This document shows positions 20,308-31,529 of a stretch of DNA of 64,000 nt, in pieces. Each line of letters begins with the position of its first letter. The stretch's first letter is position 1. The stretch lies in the NCBI GenBank assembly GCA_965112735.1, contig OZ218959.1:3100001-3164000 (forward strand), in the 5' to 3' direction. The notes under the pieces were generated by a model that saw only the letters and a list, made by a program, of their open reading frames with translations, did not search any database and was not told the DNA's origin. This stretch comes from Phaeosaccion multiseriatum (taxonomy: Eukaryota > Ochrophyta, other classes). The translations under genes were made by a program, and so were the position numbers.

Positions 20308-21501
20308 ATGTACACACATATAGAGAGACGAGAGCATGGAATGTACAGCTGGAATGTACATAGTATAGCAGTACCTTACGATAGAAGCTCTGTTTGTATA
20401 ACGCAATACAATTTTGAAATCAACACCAACAACTCTTTTTATTTACATAAGCGGGGGAGGAGGATGAGTGCACGTGTGTACTACGGATGTGAGACTAGAC
20501 GCGAGAGGTATGAACAGTCTAGGATGAGACCACACATATGACCCTTCTCAGCCTGTGTGGAGGGGAGGCCACCAGACACACTCACACACCATTGCAAGGC
20601 GAGGAGAGATGGGCACAAAGAGCAAGGCGTGCGTCCGTACCGCAGTCGTCACGTCCGAACCCACAATCAACAGAATCAATTCCAAGCGAGCACCAGGGCA
20701 CTCGGGAGCCGCGTGGGCAGAGGCTGGCCGAGTGGATGGAACAAGGCCTATAGAGGGGAAGGTAGGGTGGTCAGAGAGGTGGCGGGCCCGCGGTCATTCC
20801 AAGTCTTTCTGAAGTGGGGTGGCACTTTGCCAATACGTAAGTTACGTAAACTAGCGAGAGTATGTAGCGACCACGGACGCACGCACGCACGCACACAGAC
20901 AAGTGGCAGACAGCAGCTAAGTGTATAGGCAAGTCAAACAAAGGCAAGAGGGCATCAGCACCCCCCCCAGAAGAAAAGTCGATTCCAAGAGAGCGCCAGG
21001 GCACTCGAGAGCCACGAAGGCACAGGCTGGTGACCCGAACATCTCTGCCGCAGAGATGAAGGCACGAAGCTTGCCGATCATGGTAAGGAGGGATTAGTCT
21101 GAAGGGCCGCGTCGTCGGTGGGAGTGGTGGACCAGTTAGCGAATCAGGGGGTCGGCGCGGTCGGCCGCCCATGGGCCCGTTGGTTGCAAAGATCAAAGGG
21201 GTGAAGGAGGCGAGCGTGGCCACCCAAAGGGGGAGGGTGAATTGGTTTTGAGAACTGTGGCGACACTCAGGTGGGCCCGATGGTAGCTGGAAGAGTCGAT
21301 GTCAGTGACACGCAAATAACATTTACTCTTTGCGCCCCCGGTCGGACACCCCTCGCGCGCTCGGAAGCCGGCCACGTCGCCAAGCGAGCTTGCTTGCCTC
21401 AATTGGGCCCGACAATTTTGATACCCAATTTTCGCCCCGTCCCCCCTGGATTTCTGGCTCTGTATGAGCCATCCAGTTCCCCACGATATATTTCTAACAA
21501 C
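20308..21501. other. Intergenic region, light-harvesting to transketolase
   Basis: About 1.2 kb with no supported gene. It contains two degenerate copies of a roughly 50-base segment (about 20670-20730 and 20975-21030, sharing CCAGGGCACTCG and GAGCC...GGC-CAGGCTGG). It must include the transketolase promoter. Confidence 0.5.
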
Positions 21502-24500
21502 ATGAAGGTGAGGGAGAGGGAAGAGAGAGGAAGACAAGGGGCTGTAGGGGAGAAGAGGAGAAGGAGTGTCTGCTTGTCATCGCTGGAGTGGCTTGGACGG
21601 AAGAGGCCGTGGGAAAGATGGAACGTAGGGGCCGGAAGGTGCTTACGCATGTGTATCCAACAGACCTCCCTTCCTCCCTTGGCTCTCACACTCGAGGCAA
21701 CCATTTGCGGCTGCTGCAATTGCGCCCACTTGTTCTCACACGACTGCTCTATCACTTCTGTGCCCTTGCGTGCTGCCTCTCTTGCTGACGTGTTGTTGCA
21801 GTTTGCTGCTGCTTTCCTGTCCCTCGGGCTCCTCTCCTATGAGGCGGCAGCCTTTGCCCCGGCCATTAGGGCCACGGCCCTGGCACCCAAGGCCATTAGG
21901 TCAAAGGCTACGCAGGCGTCGCGCACCAGCAGCATGCTGAAGATGTCGGTGTCTGCTGAGCTCGAGACGGAGGCGCTGAGCCGGGTAAGAGAAACGCACT
22001 TTGTTCCTTTGCTTTGGGAGGAGAGGGAGGGTCCATTATTTGCTGTGCCATAAATGCAGAGGGCCTTGGTGCGGCTGTGGCAGAGATGCTGCCACAGCAG
22101 AAGCAGCCGCAGTCAGAGGCGGCAGAGAGCAGAAGTGGCGGCTAGCTGTGGATGGAGGAACTTTGGATTCAGCACAGCAGAGCTGGATATGCATACGTAC
22201 ATGCGTGTGGCTTTGCAGCCTGCGTTGCGTCCACTCTACGATTTGCCTGGCTTTGGGCTTGAGATGCAACCTGCGTGGCATGCACTCTAACACTCTATAG
22301 GCAAATGGGTGCCTGTCTGGTTGCTCGCGGTTGAGGTGCCCGTCGATGGTGTATGAGGAAGGGGAGGGAAGGCCCATGGGGAGCTTACGTCTTGCCAAGG
22401 AGCCTTGCCGAGCGACGGGGGTGCACAAGTGGAGTTCTCCACTACCTTCCTATGGTTGCCCTGCTTACTCATCACCGCACACTTCCAAGCTTGCAACCTT
22501 GCCACGATAGCGCTTGTTCTCACGCCTTGTGTGTCTCTCCCCCCCTCCCGCCCTTCGTTTCCCTTCGCTTTCCTCCTCCCTTCCCCCTTCCATACCCGCC
22601 CCATCGTCTCTCCTCCTCCCCGCCACCACACGTACACCACCAACACCACCCACCACCCCTGTGATCCTGTCTCTAAACAAACAATCAAAACACTCAGATG
22701 GCGACTGAGGCACGTGGAATCGCCATGGACTCCATCACCAAGGCCCAGTCCGGGCACTTGGGTCTTCCTCTGGGCTGCGCAGAGATTGGCGCCGTCCTCT
22801 ACGGAACCGAGGGCGGACTCGTCTACAACCCCGAGGAGCCCAACTGGATCAACAGGGACCGTTTCGTCTTGTCCGCTGGCCACGGCTCCATGTTTGTGTA
22901 CACCTGGCTGCACCTTGCCGGCTACGACCTGCCCATGGACGAGGTGAAGAACTTCCGTCAGCACCACTCCATGACCCCCGGACACCCCGAGTTCCCCAAC
23001 TCCGAGCACAACACGCCCGGCATTGAGTCCACCACCGGACCCCTCGGACAGGGAGTGGCCAACGCAGCGGGTATGGCCGCGGCTGCCAAGATGGCGGCTG
23101 CCAAGTACAACACCCCCGAGCACGAGATCTTCTCCAACACCATTGTGGCGCTGTGCGGTGACGGGTGCATGCAGGAGGGTGTCTCCTCGGAGACGGCGTG
23201 CTTTGCGGCCCACGAGGGTCTGGACAACCTGGTGATTGTGTTTGACTCCAACGATGTCACGCTCGACAAGATGGCCGAGTTCACGCAGTCGGAGGACATT
23301 GGCAAGCGTTACGAGGCGTACGGATGGAACGTCGTCACCATTGACGGACACGACCTCAAGGCGGTGTCCGACGCTGTGGCCACGGCCAAGACGGCAAGGA
23401 ACGGAAAGCCTTGGCTGGTGATTGCCAAGACTGTCATTGGCAAGGGCATCGAGGCGATTGAGGGCACCAACGCGGCGCACGGAGAGGCTGGAGTCAAGTA
23501 CACGGATGACGCAAAGGCGGCCATGGGACTGCCCCTCGATGGATGGTACGTGTCGGAGGAGACGCGTGAGTACTTCGCCAAGAACACGGCGTCCCTCAAG
23601 AGCAAGTACAGCGAGTGGGAGGCCATGTACGGTGACTGGAAGAAGGCCAACCCCGAGCTGGCCCAGAGCCTACAGGACTCCATCGACAAGAAGGTGCCCA
23701 CCTGGGACGAGCTCAGCGCTTCCATGCCCGAGTTTGAGAACAAGGACATTGCCACGCGTGAGGCCGGAGCCACCGCCCTGCAGGGCATTGCTTCCGTGGT
23801 GCCCAACTACGTCTCTGGATCCGCCGATTTGCACGGCTCCAACAAGAACTACATTGCGGGCGGAGGAGACTTTGGCGTCAACTTTGGCAAGTCCTACACT
23901 GGCCGAAACTTCTACTACGGCATCCGCGAGCACGGCATGGGAGCTATCCTCAACGGCATCAACTACTTTGGCCTCTTCCGCGCCTCCGGATCCACCTTCC
24001 TTGTCTTTGTTGACTACATGCGCGCCACCCTCCGAGTGGCCGCCCTGGCCGAGCTGCCCGTCGGTTACATCCTGACCCACGACTCCATCGGTGTCGGAGA
24101 GGACGGACCCACCCATCAGCCCGTGGAGACGGTTTCCGGTCTGCGTGTCATGCCCAACTTGGATGTGATCCGACCCGCCGACTCGGAGGAGACCGCCGGT
24201 GCCTTTGCGTGCCACATTGAGCGACAGGATGGCCCCACGGCCCTCATCCTCACCCGCCAGAACGTCAAGCAGCTGAGCGACGTGCCCGCCAAGACGCGAA
24301 GGGAGGGAGTGCGCAGCGGTGGCTACATTGTCAAGAAGGAGGAGGGAGACCTTGAGCTGATCATCCTGGCCGCAGGATCTGAGGTGCAGTACGCCTACGA
24401 GGCAGCGGAGAAGCTCGGCAAGGGCGTGCGAGTGGTGTCCATGCCCTCAATGTTCCGATTCGACAAGCAGAGCGACGAGTACAAGGAGTCAGTGCTGCCC

Positions 24501-24692
24501 AAGTCGTGCACGACGCGAGTCGCCATGGAGGCGGGAGTGAGCGGTCTGTGGCACAAGTATGTGGGTTTCGAGGGTGAGATTTTGGCTGTGGACAAGTTTG
24601 GCATCTCCGCCCCTGGAGACACTGTGTTTAAGGAGTACAAGATGACCACCAAGGACCTCCTGGAGGTGTGCGAAAAGGCCATGAAGAAGTAA
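21502..24692 (+). CDS. TKT: Plastid transketolase
   Basis: Exons 21502-21507 (only ATG AAG), 21802-21984 and 22698-24692, all phase 0, give 727 residues. Splicing creates MKFAAAFLSLGLLSYEAAAF|APA, a signal peptide with an AAAFAP cleavage motif, then a basic transit peptide up to about residue 45. So it acts in the plastid, in the Calvin-Benson cycle and pentose phosphate interconversions, transferring two-carbon ketol units with thiamine diphosphate. The core has SITKAQSGHLGLPLGCAEIG (catalytic His region), GIESTTGPLGQGVANAAG, the ThDP/Mg motif VALCGDGCMQEGVSSE, GTNAAHGEAG, the pyrimidine-domain YGIREHGMGAILNGI and VGEDGPTHQPVETVSGLRVM. Length and motif order are those of a complete enzyme. 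The second intron (713 bases) is large relative to the first. An AATAAA-like signal follows at about 24826. Confidence 0.97.
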
Positions 24693-25528
24693 GCGGAGCA
24701 GCTTGCAGAGAAAAGACACTAATAGGCAGATAGCACTTGCTGGACTTGGCGAAGCTAAGCGAAGCGGAGGGAAGTAGAGAGGAGGGGAGGAACATTTATA
24801 GACGCGTCACCCATTTTAGTTGGAAAATAAAACATCGTGTTACATACAGAGAATTGGGTTGGGGAAAAGCAGCTATTTCTTTATTTGAATACCGTGTGAA
24901 TCCCGTTGCTCTACTCTGCATGTGGTACTGACGCTGCTTGTCCTTCGAGGAAAGCATGTCGCGTGCTACAGCACAGACGTTGACTCGCTCCAACCTGGCG
25001 GCGCGACAAGAGAAGGGCAAGTTCCCTACTACACAGCCCACAGAGCTTGATCCCATGACTTGACCCCTCAGGCTGGGTGTGGTGTGTTGCCCCTTGTTGG
25101 GGGAAGGCCCGATCAGCACAGAATGCGCGGTCAGAAGCCTCGGTCGCCCTTTCCGATCCGTTTCAGTCTCAGTGTATCAGACTCTGTCGACACCCTGCTC
25201 ACTCCCGCCCTCTTTCTCTCACTCAAATCTCTTTGGGCCTTTGGCTCTCTGGCATACAGTCCTGCCTCCTCTCCCGTTCCGCTCTCTCGGTCTCGCACTC
25301 TCGCCCTCCTCTCATGCTTCTGGCTCGCCCACGCGCTCGCCAGCGCCCCCTCCCGTGCTCCTGTGCTTCCGCTCTCTCTGACAACCTGTCGTGCCCCCCC
25401 CCCTCTCCCTCCCGCCCTCTCGCACTCCCGGTGTCTCTCGCTCTTGCTTGCTCGGGCGCTCTCTCTCTGGAGTTCGCGTGTTCCCACTCTCGCTCGGTCC
25501 TCTTACTAAATCGAAACTGATACTGCAC
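24693..25528. other. Convergent intergenic region, transketolase and SDR 3' ends
   Basis: About 840 bases. A GAAAATAAAAC polyadenylation-type signal lies near 24826. A 35-codon frame (ATG at 24956, stop at 25061-25063) reads like ordinary protein (MSRATAQTLTRSNLAARQEK) but has no support beyond that. From about 25180 to 25510 the plus strand is C/T-rich low complexity. Confidence 0.4.
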
Positions 25529-28500
25529 TCAGGCAAACAGCTCCGTCTTCCAATCCTCCCACAGTGCTTGAGGAGAGGCGACCACCGTCCTTGCGGCAAG
25601 TAGGTTCAGCGAGCGAGGCAGGATGGGGGAGATGGCAGTAAATGCCCTGTTCAACGTACCCAGAACCACCTCGTTACGGCCTTTCAGTGTGGCATCCGTC
25701 GCCTCCTATTATGTCCATAACAAAGGTGTCACGTCGAAAGGGCAGGATGAGAAGGAGGGAGCATGATGAAAGAACGAATTGGATGCTGACATGACAGAGG
25801 GCGCGCGGATGGATAGAACGCAGGTAGGTAGGTAGGTAGGTGGGGACGGAGGTAGGTAGGTAGGTAGGTAGGTGGGGAGGGAGGGAGGGAGGTGGGTATG
25901 TAGGGAGGTGAGTAGGTAGGTAGGTAGGTAGGTAGGTAGGTAGGAAGGAAGTAGGTACGTAGGTAGGTAGGAAGGTAAGTAGGTACGTAGGTAGGTAGGT
26001 AGGTAGGTAGGTAGGTAGGTGGGGACGGAGGGAGGGAGGTGGGTATGTAGGGAGGTGAGTAGGTAGGTAGGTAGGTAGGTAGGTAGGTAGGTAGGTAGGT
26101 AGGTAGGTAGGCAGGTAGGTAGGTAGGTAGGTAGGTAGGTAGGTAGGTAGGTAGGCAGGTAGGTAGGTAGGTAGGTGGGGACGGAGGGAGGGAGGTGGGT
26201 ATGTAGGGAGGTGAGTAGGTAGGGTGGCAGATAGGTAGGTAGGTAGGTAGGTAGGTAGGTAGGTGGGTAGGTAGGTAGGTAGGTAGGTAGGTAGGTAGGT
26301 AGGTAGGTAGGTAGGTAGGTAGGTAGGTAGGTAGGTAGGTAGGTAGGTAGGTAGGTAGGTAGGTAGGTGGGTAGGTGGGGACGGAGGGAGGGAGGTGGGT
26401 ATGTAGGGAGGTGAGTAGGTAGGTAGGCAGGTAGGTAGGTAGGTGCATAGCTTAGCGGACAAGCGAGGCAGCGAGGCACTCATCAGAGGTGAGAGTACAG
26501 ACCTTGGCGACCGCTGCCACATCCGTTGCGTGTGCCAGGGGAAGCATATGCACTAACGCGCCCGGCCTGCCCTCAACAGAGTCGAAGATGTTCGTCTCTG
26601 GGGGGCGCACAGCGGACAAGGCGGGGAGGAACGGGGGTTGAGTGCGCAGCAGAGAAAGGTGAGTGAGCACAGGTGAGCACAGGCTGGTTGGCGGCGACGG
26701 AGGGGGGCAGCGAGGCAGTCACTACGCCAGACGGAGGCTCAGGGAAGGAGTGGGACGGATGGATGGATTGTGTGCCGAGCGAAGGGAGAGAAGGACGTCC
26801 CACATCAGCGAATGCCCTCCCTCGACTTCTAAGAGGAAGGCCGTAGACTTGCTAAGCCTCCCGCGGCTCGAGCCTCCAGAGTTGGGGGAAGGGCTTTCAT
26901 TCTCTTACTCATTCACTCACTCACTCACTCACTCACTCACCCACTCATTCGCTCACCCACTTATCCACTGACTCCCTCACTCACTCATTCACTCACTCAC
27001 TCACTCACCCACTCATTCATTCACTCACTCATTCATTCACTCACCCACTCACTCACTCACTCATTCACTCACTCACTCATTCACTCACCCCCTCACTCAT
27101 TCACTCCCTCCCCCACTCACTGACTCCCTCCCTCACTCACCGACTCCCTCCCTCACTCCCTCACTCCCTCACTCACTCCCTCACTCACTCACTCACTCAC
27201 TGACTCCCTCACTCACTCACTCACTCACTCACTCACTCACTGACTCCCTCACTCACTCACTCACTCACTCACTCACTCACTCACTCACTCACTCAAACAC
27301 TTCACACACTTCACTCACTTTCTCACTCACACACTTCACACACTTCACTCACTTTCTGACTCACTCAGTCGCTCCCTCCCTCCCTCCCTCACTCACTCAG
27401 TCACTCACTCACGCCCTCCCTCACTCACTCACTCAGTCAGTCAGTCACTCACCTACTCACTCTCTCACACACTTCACTCACTCCTTCACTCCCTCACTCA
27501 CTCACCTACTGAGCCAGGCTTGATCAGTGTGACCCCAACTCCCTTGGGCGTCAACTCGTACGTCAACGCTCGGGTGAAGCTGTCCAGGAAGGCCTGCAGG
27601 GGAGGGGAGGGGAAGGCGGTGTCATGAATGGGGACAAAGGGGTGAGCAGCAGCTGCAAGTGGACAAAGGAAATTGAACGGGGCTTTGAGTCTCTACACTC
27701 TTCGCGAAGCTTGGTGAAGTTCAAATTATGCTTTCGCAAGAAAAGCGACAATCAGAGGCGCGGTTAGAGGCAGGAGAGAAAATAGTATCGTAACACCAAC
27801 ACAATGGAGATTGGACTGGGCTGCCACGCGGGCAAAGGACAACACACAAGGCACAAAAGCCCAAAGCCCAAAGCCCGCACCTTTCCTGCTGCGTAGGTGG
27901 ATATGTAAGGCCCCCCTACCACCGAGCCGTACACAGAGGACACCATCATCACCCTCCCCCTGCCCCGGGCCACCATTTGAGGGGCGAGAAGGTGGGTCAG
28001 GTGCATCGCAGCCTCGACATTCAGTGAAAGGATTGTGCGTGCTGCAGAGAGGCAGCGTGTAGGGGGGGTGGGGGGGGGGGTGGGGTTTTGGGGTGGGGTT
28101 TTGGGGTGGGGTTTTGGGGTGGGGTTTTGGGGTGGGGTTTTGGGGTGGGGGGGGGGTAAGGGGGGCCCTTCCTGTGTGCCCAGCACGACATGCCGTGGGC
28201 CGAAAGCGCACCCCCAAAAGACCGTACCTGTACCTTTTCTTCCATCTCTCTGAGTGGCCCCCCTCTCTCTATCTTGCTGTCGCTGCCTACTTGCCCTCTC
28301 TCTCTCCCTCTCGTTTCTCTCGCTTCTCTCCTTCTCTCCCTCTCTCCCTCCCTCCCTCCCTCGTCTCTCTCCCTCCCTCCACCGCCCAGCCCCCCCCCCC
28401 CGACGAAACACAAGACGAAGCACAGCCTCATCTTAAGCAAGACAGAAGCACACGCACATGTTTCCCACGCTGCGTCGAGGAAGTTCTGCTGCATGACAAT

Positions 28501-29410
28501 TCCTGCGTTGTTGACCAGCATGTCAATGCCGTTGACGATGCCCTCCTCTCGCAGCCTCTCCACCGACTGCGCCACTCCCTCCACCCCTCCTTGCTGTACC
28601 AGGTCTGCCGGAATGACGTTCACCTGCCACAGATGAGTACAGTTAGTCAGTTAGTCAGTCCGTCAGTCTGTCATTCAGAGTCAGTCTGCGAGGACCCGTG
28701 AGTCGGTTCGTGAGTCCATCAGTTAGCCTGTCACTTCGTCAGTTGAACGGTCAGTCAGCGGAGGCCGTCAATCAGTCAGTCAGTCCGTCGGCCCGTCAGC
28801 CAGCCTGTCACTCAGTCATCCCTCAGCAGGTCAATCACACAGGGATGCGCTACAACAGGACAGGACGTACGCTCTTGTCGTCTCCCCGCCTTCAGTTGCG
28901 ACTCACCTGCACCCCATGGTCAGCCTTGAGCTGCACAGCCAGAGCCTCCAACACCTCCTTCCGACGCGCGACGAGGACTAGGTCGAAGCCACGACTCGCG
29001 AGGTCCCGGGCAATGGCCTCGCCTATACCTGAGGGCAACGCATGGGTGTGACTGGGTGTGTGTGTGGCACCACCACCGCCACCACTCTGTCCTCCCGCTC
29101 ACCCATCATGGCCTCTAGTCCCAACGCACGTACCACTGGAGGCTCCGGTGACGAGCGCAGCGAAGCGGGGAGTCGGCTGCAGGAGCGGCAAGGATACCTG
29201 GCCACTCCTCCTGTAGGCGTCGAGTAGAGCGCTGAGCAGAACCGAGAGCACGAGCAGCCCGGGGTATAGGCGGGTCCTCCACCTTGATGGGGAGAAAGCG
29301 ACCACCACGATGGTGAGGATGGCGGGATTGAGCTCCTGCGAGAGGAAAGGGAAGGACAACAGCCAGGCAGCCCCTGCAACCACAAGACTCTTGGCCGCCA
29401 ACGACTTCAT
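25529..29410 (-). CDS. Membrane-anchored short-chain dehydrogenase/reductase
   Basis: Seven exons join in phase: 29134-29410, 28907-29028, 28458-28623, 27881-28041, 27506-27593, 26503-26597 and 25529-25705, giving 361 residues. The start is the first ATG at 29410. Two N-terminal hydrophobic segments (about 5-70) anchor it in a membrane. The Rossmann domain follows: [18 protein letters not shown] (TGxxxGIG cofactor motif, completed across intron 1), LVLVARR (Arg favouring NADP), DMLVNNAG (NNAG), [38 protein letters not shown] with the catalytic Ser and YAAGK, then [15 protein letters not shown]. It resembles the classical SDR group near 17beta-HSD12-type and bacterial ER-like reductases. Substrate is unknown. 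3-ketodihydrosphingosine reductase was considered but is not shown. Introns 5 and 6 are filled with tandem arrays. Confidence 0.88.
25824..26448. repeat. TAGG tetranucleotide array with higher-order cassette, SDR intron 6
   Basis: About 620 bases of GGTA/TAGG units. A roughly 46-base cassette containing GTGGGGACGGAGG, GGTGGGTATGTAGGG and AGGTGAGTAGG recurs about four times (near 25850, 26027, 26176 and 26377). The array yields spurious YLPT-repeat reading frames on the minus strand. Confidence 0.95.
26893..27505. repeat. TCAC/TCACTC array filling SDR intron 5
   Basis: On the gene's sense strand this begins at the splice donor itself (27505 downward) as GTGAGTGAGTGAG and continues for about 600 bases with GGAG and CAGTGAG variants. 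Confidence 0.95.
28062..28166. repeat. G-rich 13-bp array (GGGGTTTTGGGGT)n
   Basis: About six tandem copies of a G4T4G4T unit flanked by G runs, inside SDR intron 3 close to the acceptor at 28042. On the plus strand it contains many consecutive G4 runs. On the gene's sense strand it is C-rich. Confidence 0.9.
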
Positions 29411-29624
29411 CCTCCGTCCTTCTGCTCCGAGTGGCCCCAAGTTCGCAGCCTTCTCTCTGGCTCAAGGATAGGAGAGCCCGCGGCAGCTGCTCTTGTGACG
29501 GGGCTGCGGGCCCCGAGGCGGATAGGGCTCTAATCGCTCGCCCTTCTCCAGCTCCTCCGTCTCTCGCTTTTTTTCTTTACTATTATCCCCGCTTCCCACC
29601 AGATCAACAACAAGAAGAAGAGCA
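29411..29624. promoter_or_regulatory. Divergent promoter region, SDR and FNIP-repeat genes
   Basis: Only 214 bases separate the two start codons, so promoters must be shared or overlapping. No motif was recognised. Confidence 0.4.
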
Positions 29625-31529
29625 ATGGAGGGAACCACGGAGAAGGGGGACTTGGCGAAGGGAAGCTTGACTGAGGAGGCACGCGAGGATGGGGCTGCGA
29701 GAGCCGCTTTGAGAGTCGTGGCAAGCCTTGTCCATAGTAAGGCTCTGTGGGGAGTGTGCAGGGAGGTCGATGAGGAAACCTCCCGCACTTTGGTGATGAA
29801 CGGCGCCATGCCTGAGTGTATACAGGTTCGCATGCTGAGTATGCTCAGACAACAGAAAGAATGTGAAGGCGCGGGTGCTCCTGCTGCTACGACCATGGCG
29901 AGAAGGCCCGCCATGAAGGGAGCTGGAAGGTCGGGAAGGATCCGGCCGGAGCAGCAAGAGCAGCCCGGTGAAGTTGTACAAGTGGGAGGGTCTTTCCGTG
30001 TGGCGGCTGTGGAGCTTGGCCTCCGACACGAAGGAGACTCAAGAGACGAGGGCACGGTATCTGCAGACGAGGCTCTGGTAACGAAGGTGCTGGCGCTGTT
30101 GCCAGCATCGGTCAAGCGTGTGGGCTTCTCCGAGTATTTCGATCAAGCCGACGTGTCTCTGCCTGGCACTGTTGAAGAAGTTTGTTTCGGAAGGGCTTTC
30201 AACAAGAGCATCTTGCTGCCTGCCTCGCTAAAGAAGATGAGATTCGACCGCCCGGAATGCTCTGAGTTCAATCAGCACGTGGTCCTTCCTTACGGTGTGG
30301 AGGAGGTGCAGATGGGGGGGGGCTTTAACCTCCCTCTGGACCTCCCTGCCTCGCTGAAGAAGATTACATTTGGATGGAGATTCAATCAGCACGTGGTCCT
30401 GCCTGCCTCGCTAAAGAAAATCAAGTTTGACAGCAGGTTCAATCAGCACGTGGTCCTTCCCTGTGGTGTGGAGGAAGTGGACATGGGGGGGGGGGGGGAG
30501 GGAATCGCGGGGGACTTTAACCTCCCTCTGGACGTCCCTGCCTCTGTGAGGATCATTAGATTTGGCCAGAGATTCAATCAGCACGTGTTCCTTCCTGACG
30601 GTGTGGAGGAGGTGGCGATGGGGAGTTGCTTTAACCTCCCTCTGGACGTCCCTGCCTCTGTGAGGAAGATTAGATTTGGCGAGAGCTTCAATCAGCACGT
30701 GTTCCTTCCTGACGGTGTGGAGGAGGTGGCGATGGGGCGTTGCTTTAACCTCCCTCTGGACCTACCTGCCGGCCTGAAGAGAATCAGATTTGGCGAGAGC
30801 TTCAATCAGCAGGTGGTCCTTCCTCACGGTGTGGAGGAGGTGGATATGGGGGGTAACTTTAACTTCCCCCTGGACCTACCTGCCGGCCTGATGAGAATCA
30901 GATTTGGCGGGAGGTTCAATCAGCAGGTGGTCCTTCCCTATGGTGTGGAGGAGGTGGTGATGGGTTGTAATTTTAACCTCCCCCTGGATCTCCCTGCCTC
31001 GCTCAAGAAGATTTATTTCGGCGCGGCGTTCAATCAGCACGTGGTCCTTCCCTATGGTGTGGAGGAGGTGGTGATGGGTTGTGACTTTTACCTCCCTCTC
31101 GACCTCCCTGCCTCGCTCGAGTCCATTCGATTTGGTTATCACTTCAATCAGCACGTGGTCCTTCCTCGTGGTGTTGAGGAGGTGGTGATGGGTTGTGGCT
31201 TTGACCTCCCTCTCGACCTCCCTGTCTCGCTCAAGAAGCTCAAGTTTGCTGGGTCCTCCAGGTTCAACCATCCCGTGGTCCTGCCTCGTGGTGTGGAGGA
31301 GGTGGTGATGGGGCTTCCCTTTAACCACCCTTTGGGGGACCTGCCCGACTCTATTGTGACTCTCGAGTTGGGGAAGAAGTACACCTGCCCCTTGGAGAAT
31401 CTGCCTGCTGGCCTGAGGAGGCTGAAGGTGGGAAGGGACTACCCTCTACCTGCTCATCTCCCCAAGGCGCTGAAGGTGGTCTTTTGGAACCTTGGTGGAT
31501 ATTTGTGTACTACTACTACCACCAAGTAA
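29625..31529 (+). CDS. FNIP-type repeat protein
   Basis: An uninterrupted gene of 634 residues. About the first 165 residues form a mostly helical N-terminus (ARAALRVVASLVHSKALWGV) without a recognised domain. From about residue 165 to 620 there are 22 tandem units of about 20-22 residues, each built on F-N-x-x-(h)-x-LP-x-(S/G)-(L/V)-(K/E)-(K/E)-(I/V)-x-(F/M). This is the FNIP repeat, an LRR-like solenoid best known from Dictyostelium. Two unit types alternate: FNQHVVLPYGVEEVVM (acidic) and FNLPLDLPASLKKIRF (basic). Units are nearly identical at DNA level, pointing to recent duplication or gene conversion. It is likely a protein-interaction scaffold. Its partner is unknown. Confidence 0.85.
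   Translation: MEGTTEKGDLAKGSLTEEAREDGAARAALRVVASLVHSKALWGVCREVDEETSRTLVMNGAMPECIQVRMLSMLRQQKECEGAGAPAATTMARRPAMKGAGRSGRIRPEQQEQPGEVVQVGGSFRVAAVELGLRHEGDSRDEGTVSADEALVTKVLALLPASVKRVGFSEYFDQADVSLPGTVEEVCFGRAFNKSILLPASLKKMRFDRPECSEFNQHVVLPYGVEEVQMGGGFNLPLDLPASLKKITFGWRFNQHVVLPASLKKIKFDSRFNQHVVLPCGVEEVDMGGGGEGIAGDFNLPLDVPASVRIIRFGQRFNQHVFLPDGVEEVAMGSCFNLPLDVPASVRKIRFGESFNQHVFLPDGVEEVAMGRCFNLPLDLPAGLKRIRFGESFNQQVVLPHGVEEVDMGGNFNFPLDLPAGLMRIRFGGRFNQQVVLPYGVEEVVMGCNFNLPLDLPASLKKIYFGAAFNQHVVLPYGVEEVVMGCDFYLPLDLPASLESIRFGYHFNQHVVLPRGVEEVVMGCGFDLPLDLPVSLKKLKFAGSSRFNHPVVLPRGVEEVVMGLPFNHPLGDLPDSIVTLELGKKYTCPLENLPAGLRRLKVGRDYPLPAHLPKALKVVFWNLGGYLCTTTTTK

Noticed and set aside
25674-26522. Open frames of 240-280 codons with YLPT repeats on the minus strand
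   Set aside because: Direct translation of the TAGG array in SDR intron 6. The real SDR exons lie on either side in other frames.
28062-28166. Telomere or ciliate-type telomeric sequence
   Set aside because: It lies inside an intron between two exons of one gene, so it is an internal G-rich minisatellite.
25529-29410. Specific call as 3-ketodihydrosphingosine reductase
   Set aside because: TGASSGIG, NNAG and YAAGK are general SDR motifs. I saw no block specific enough for that enzyme, so only the superfamily is given.
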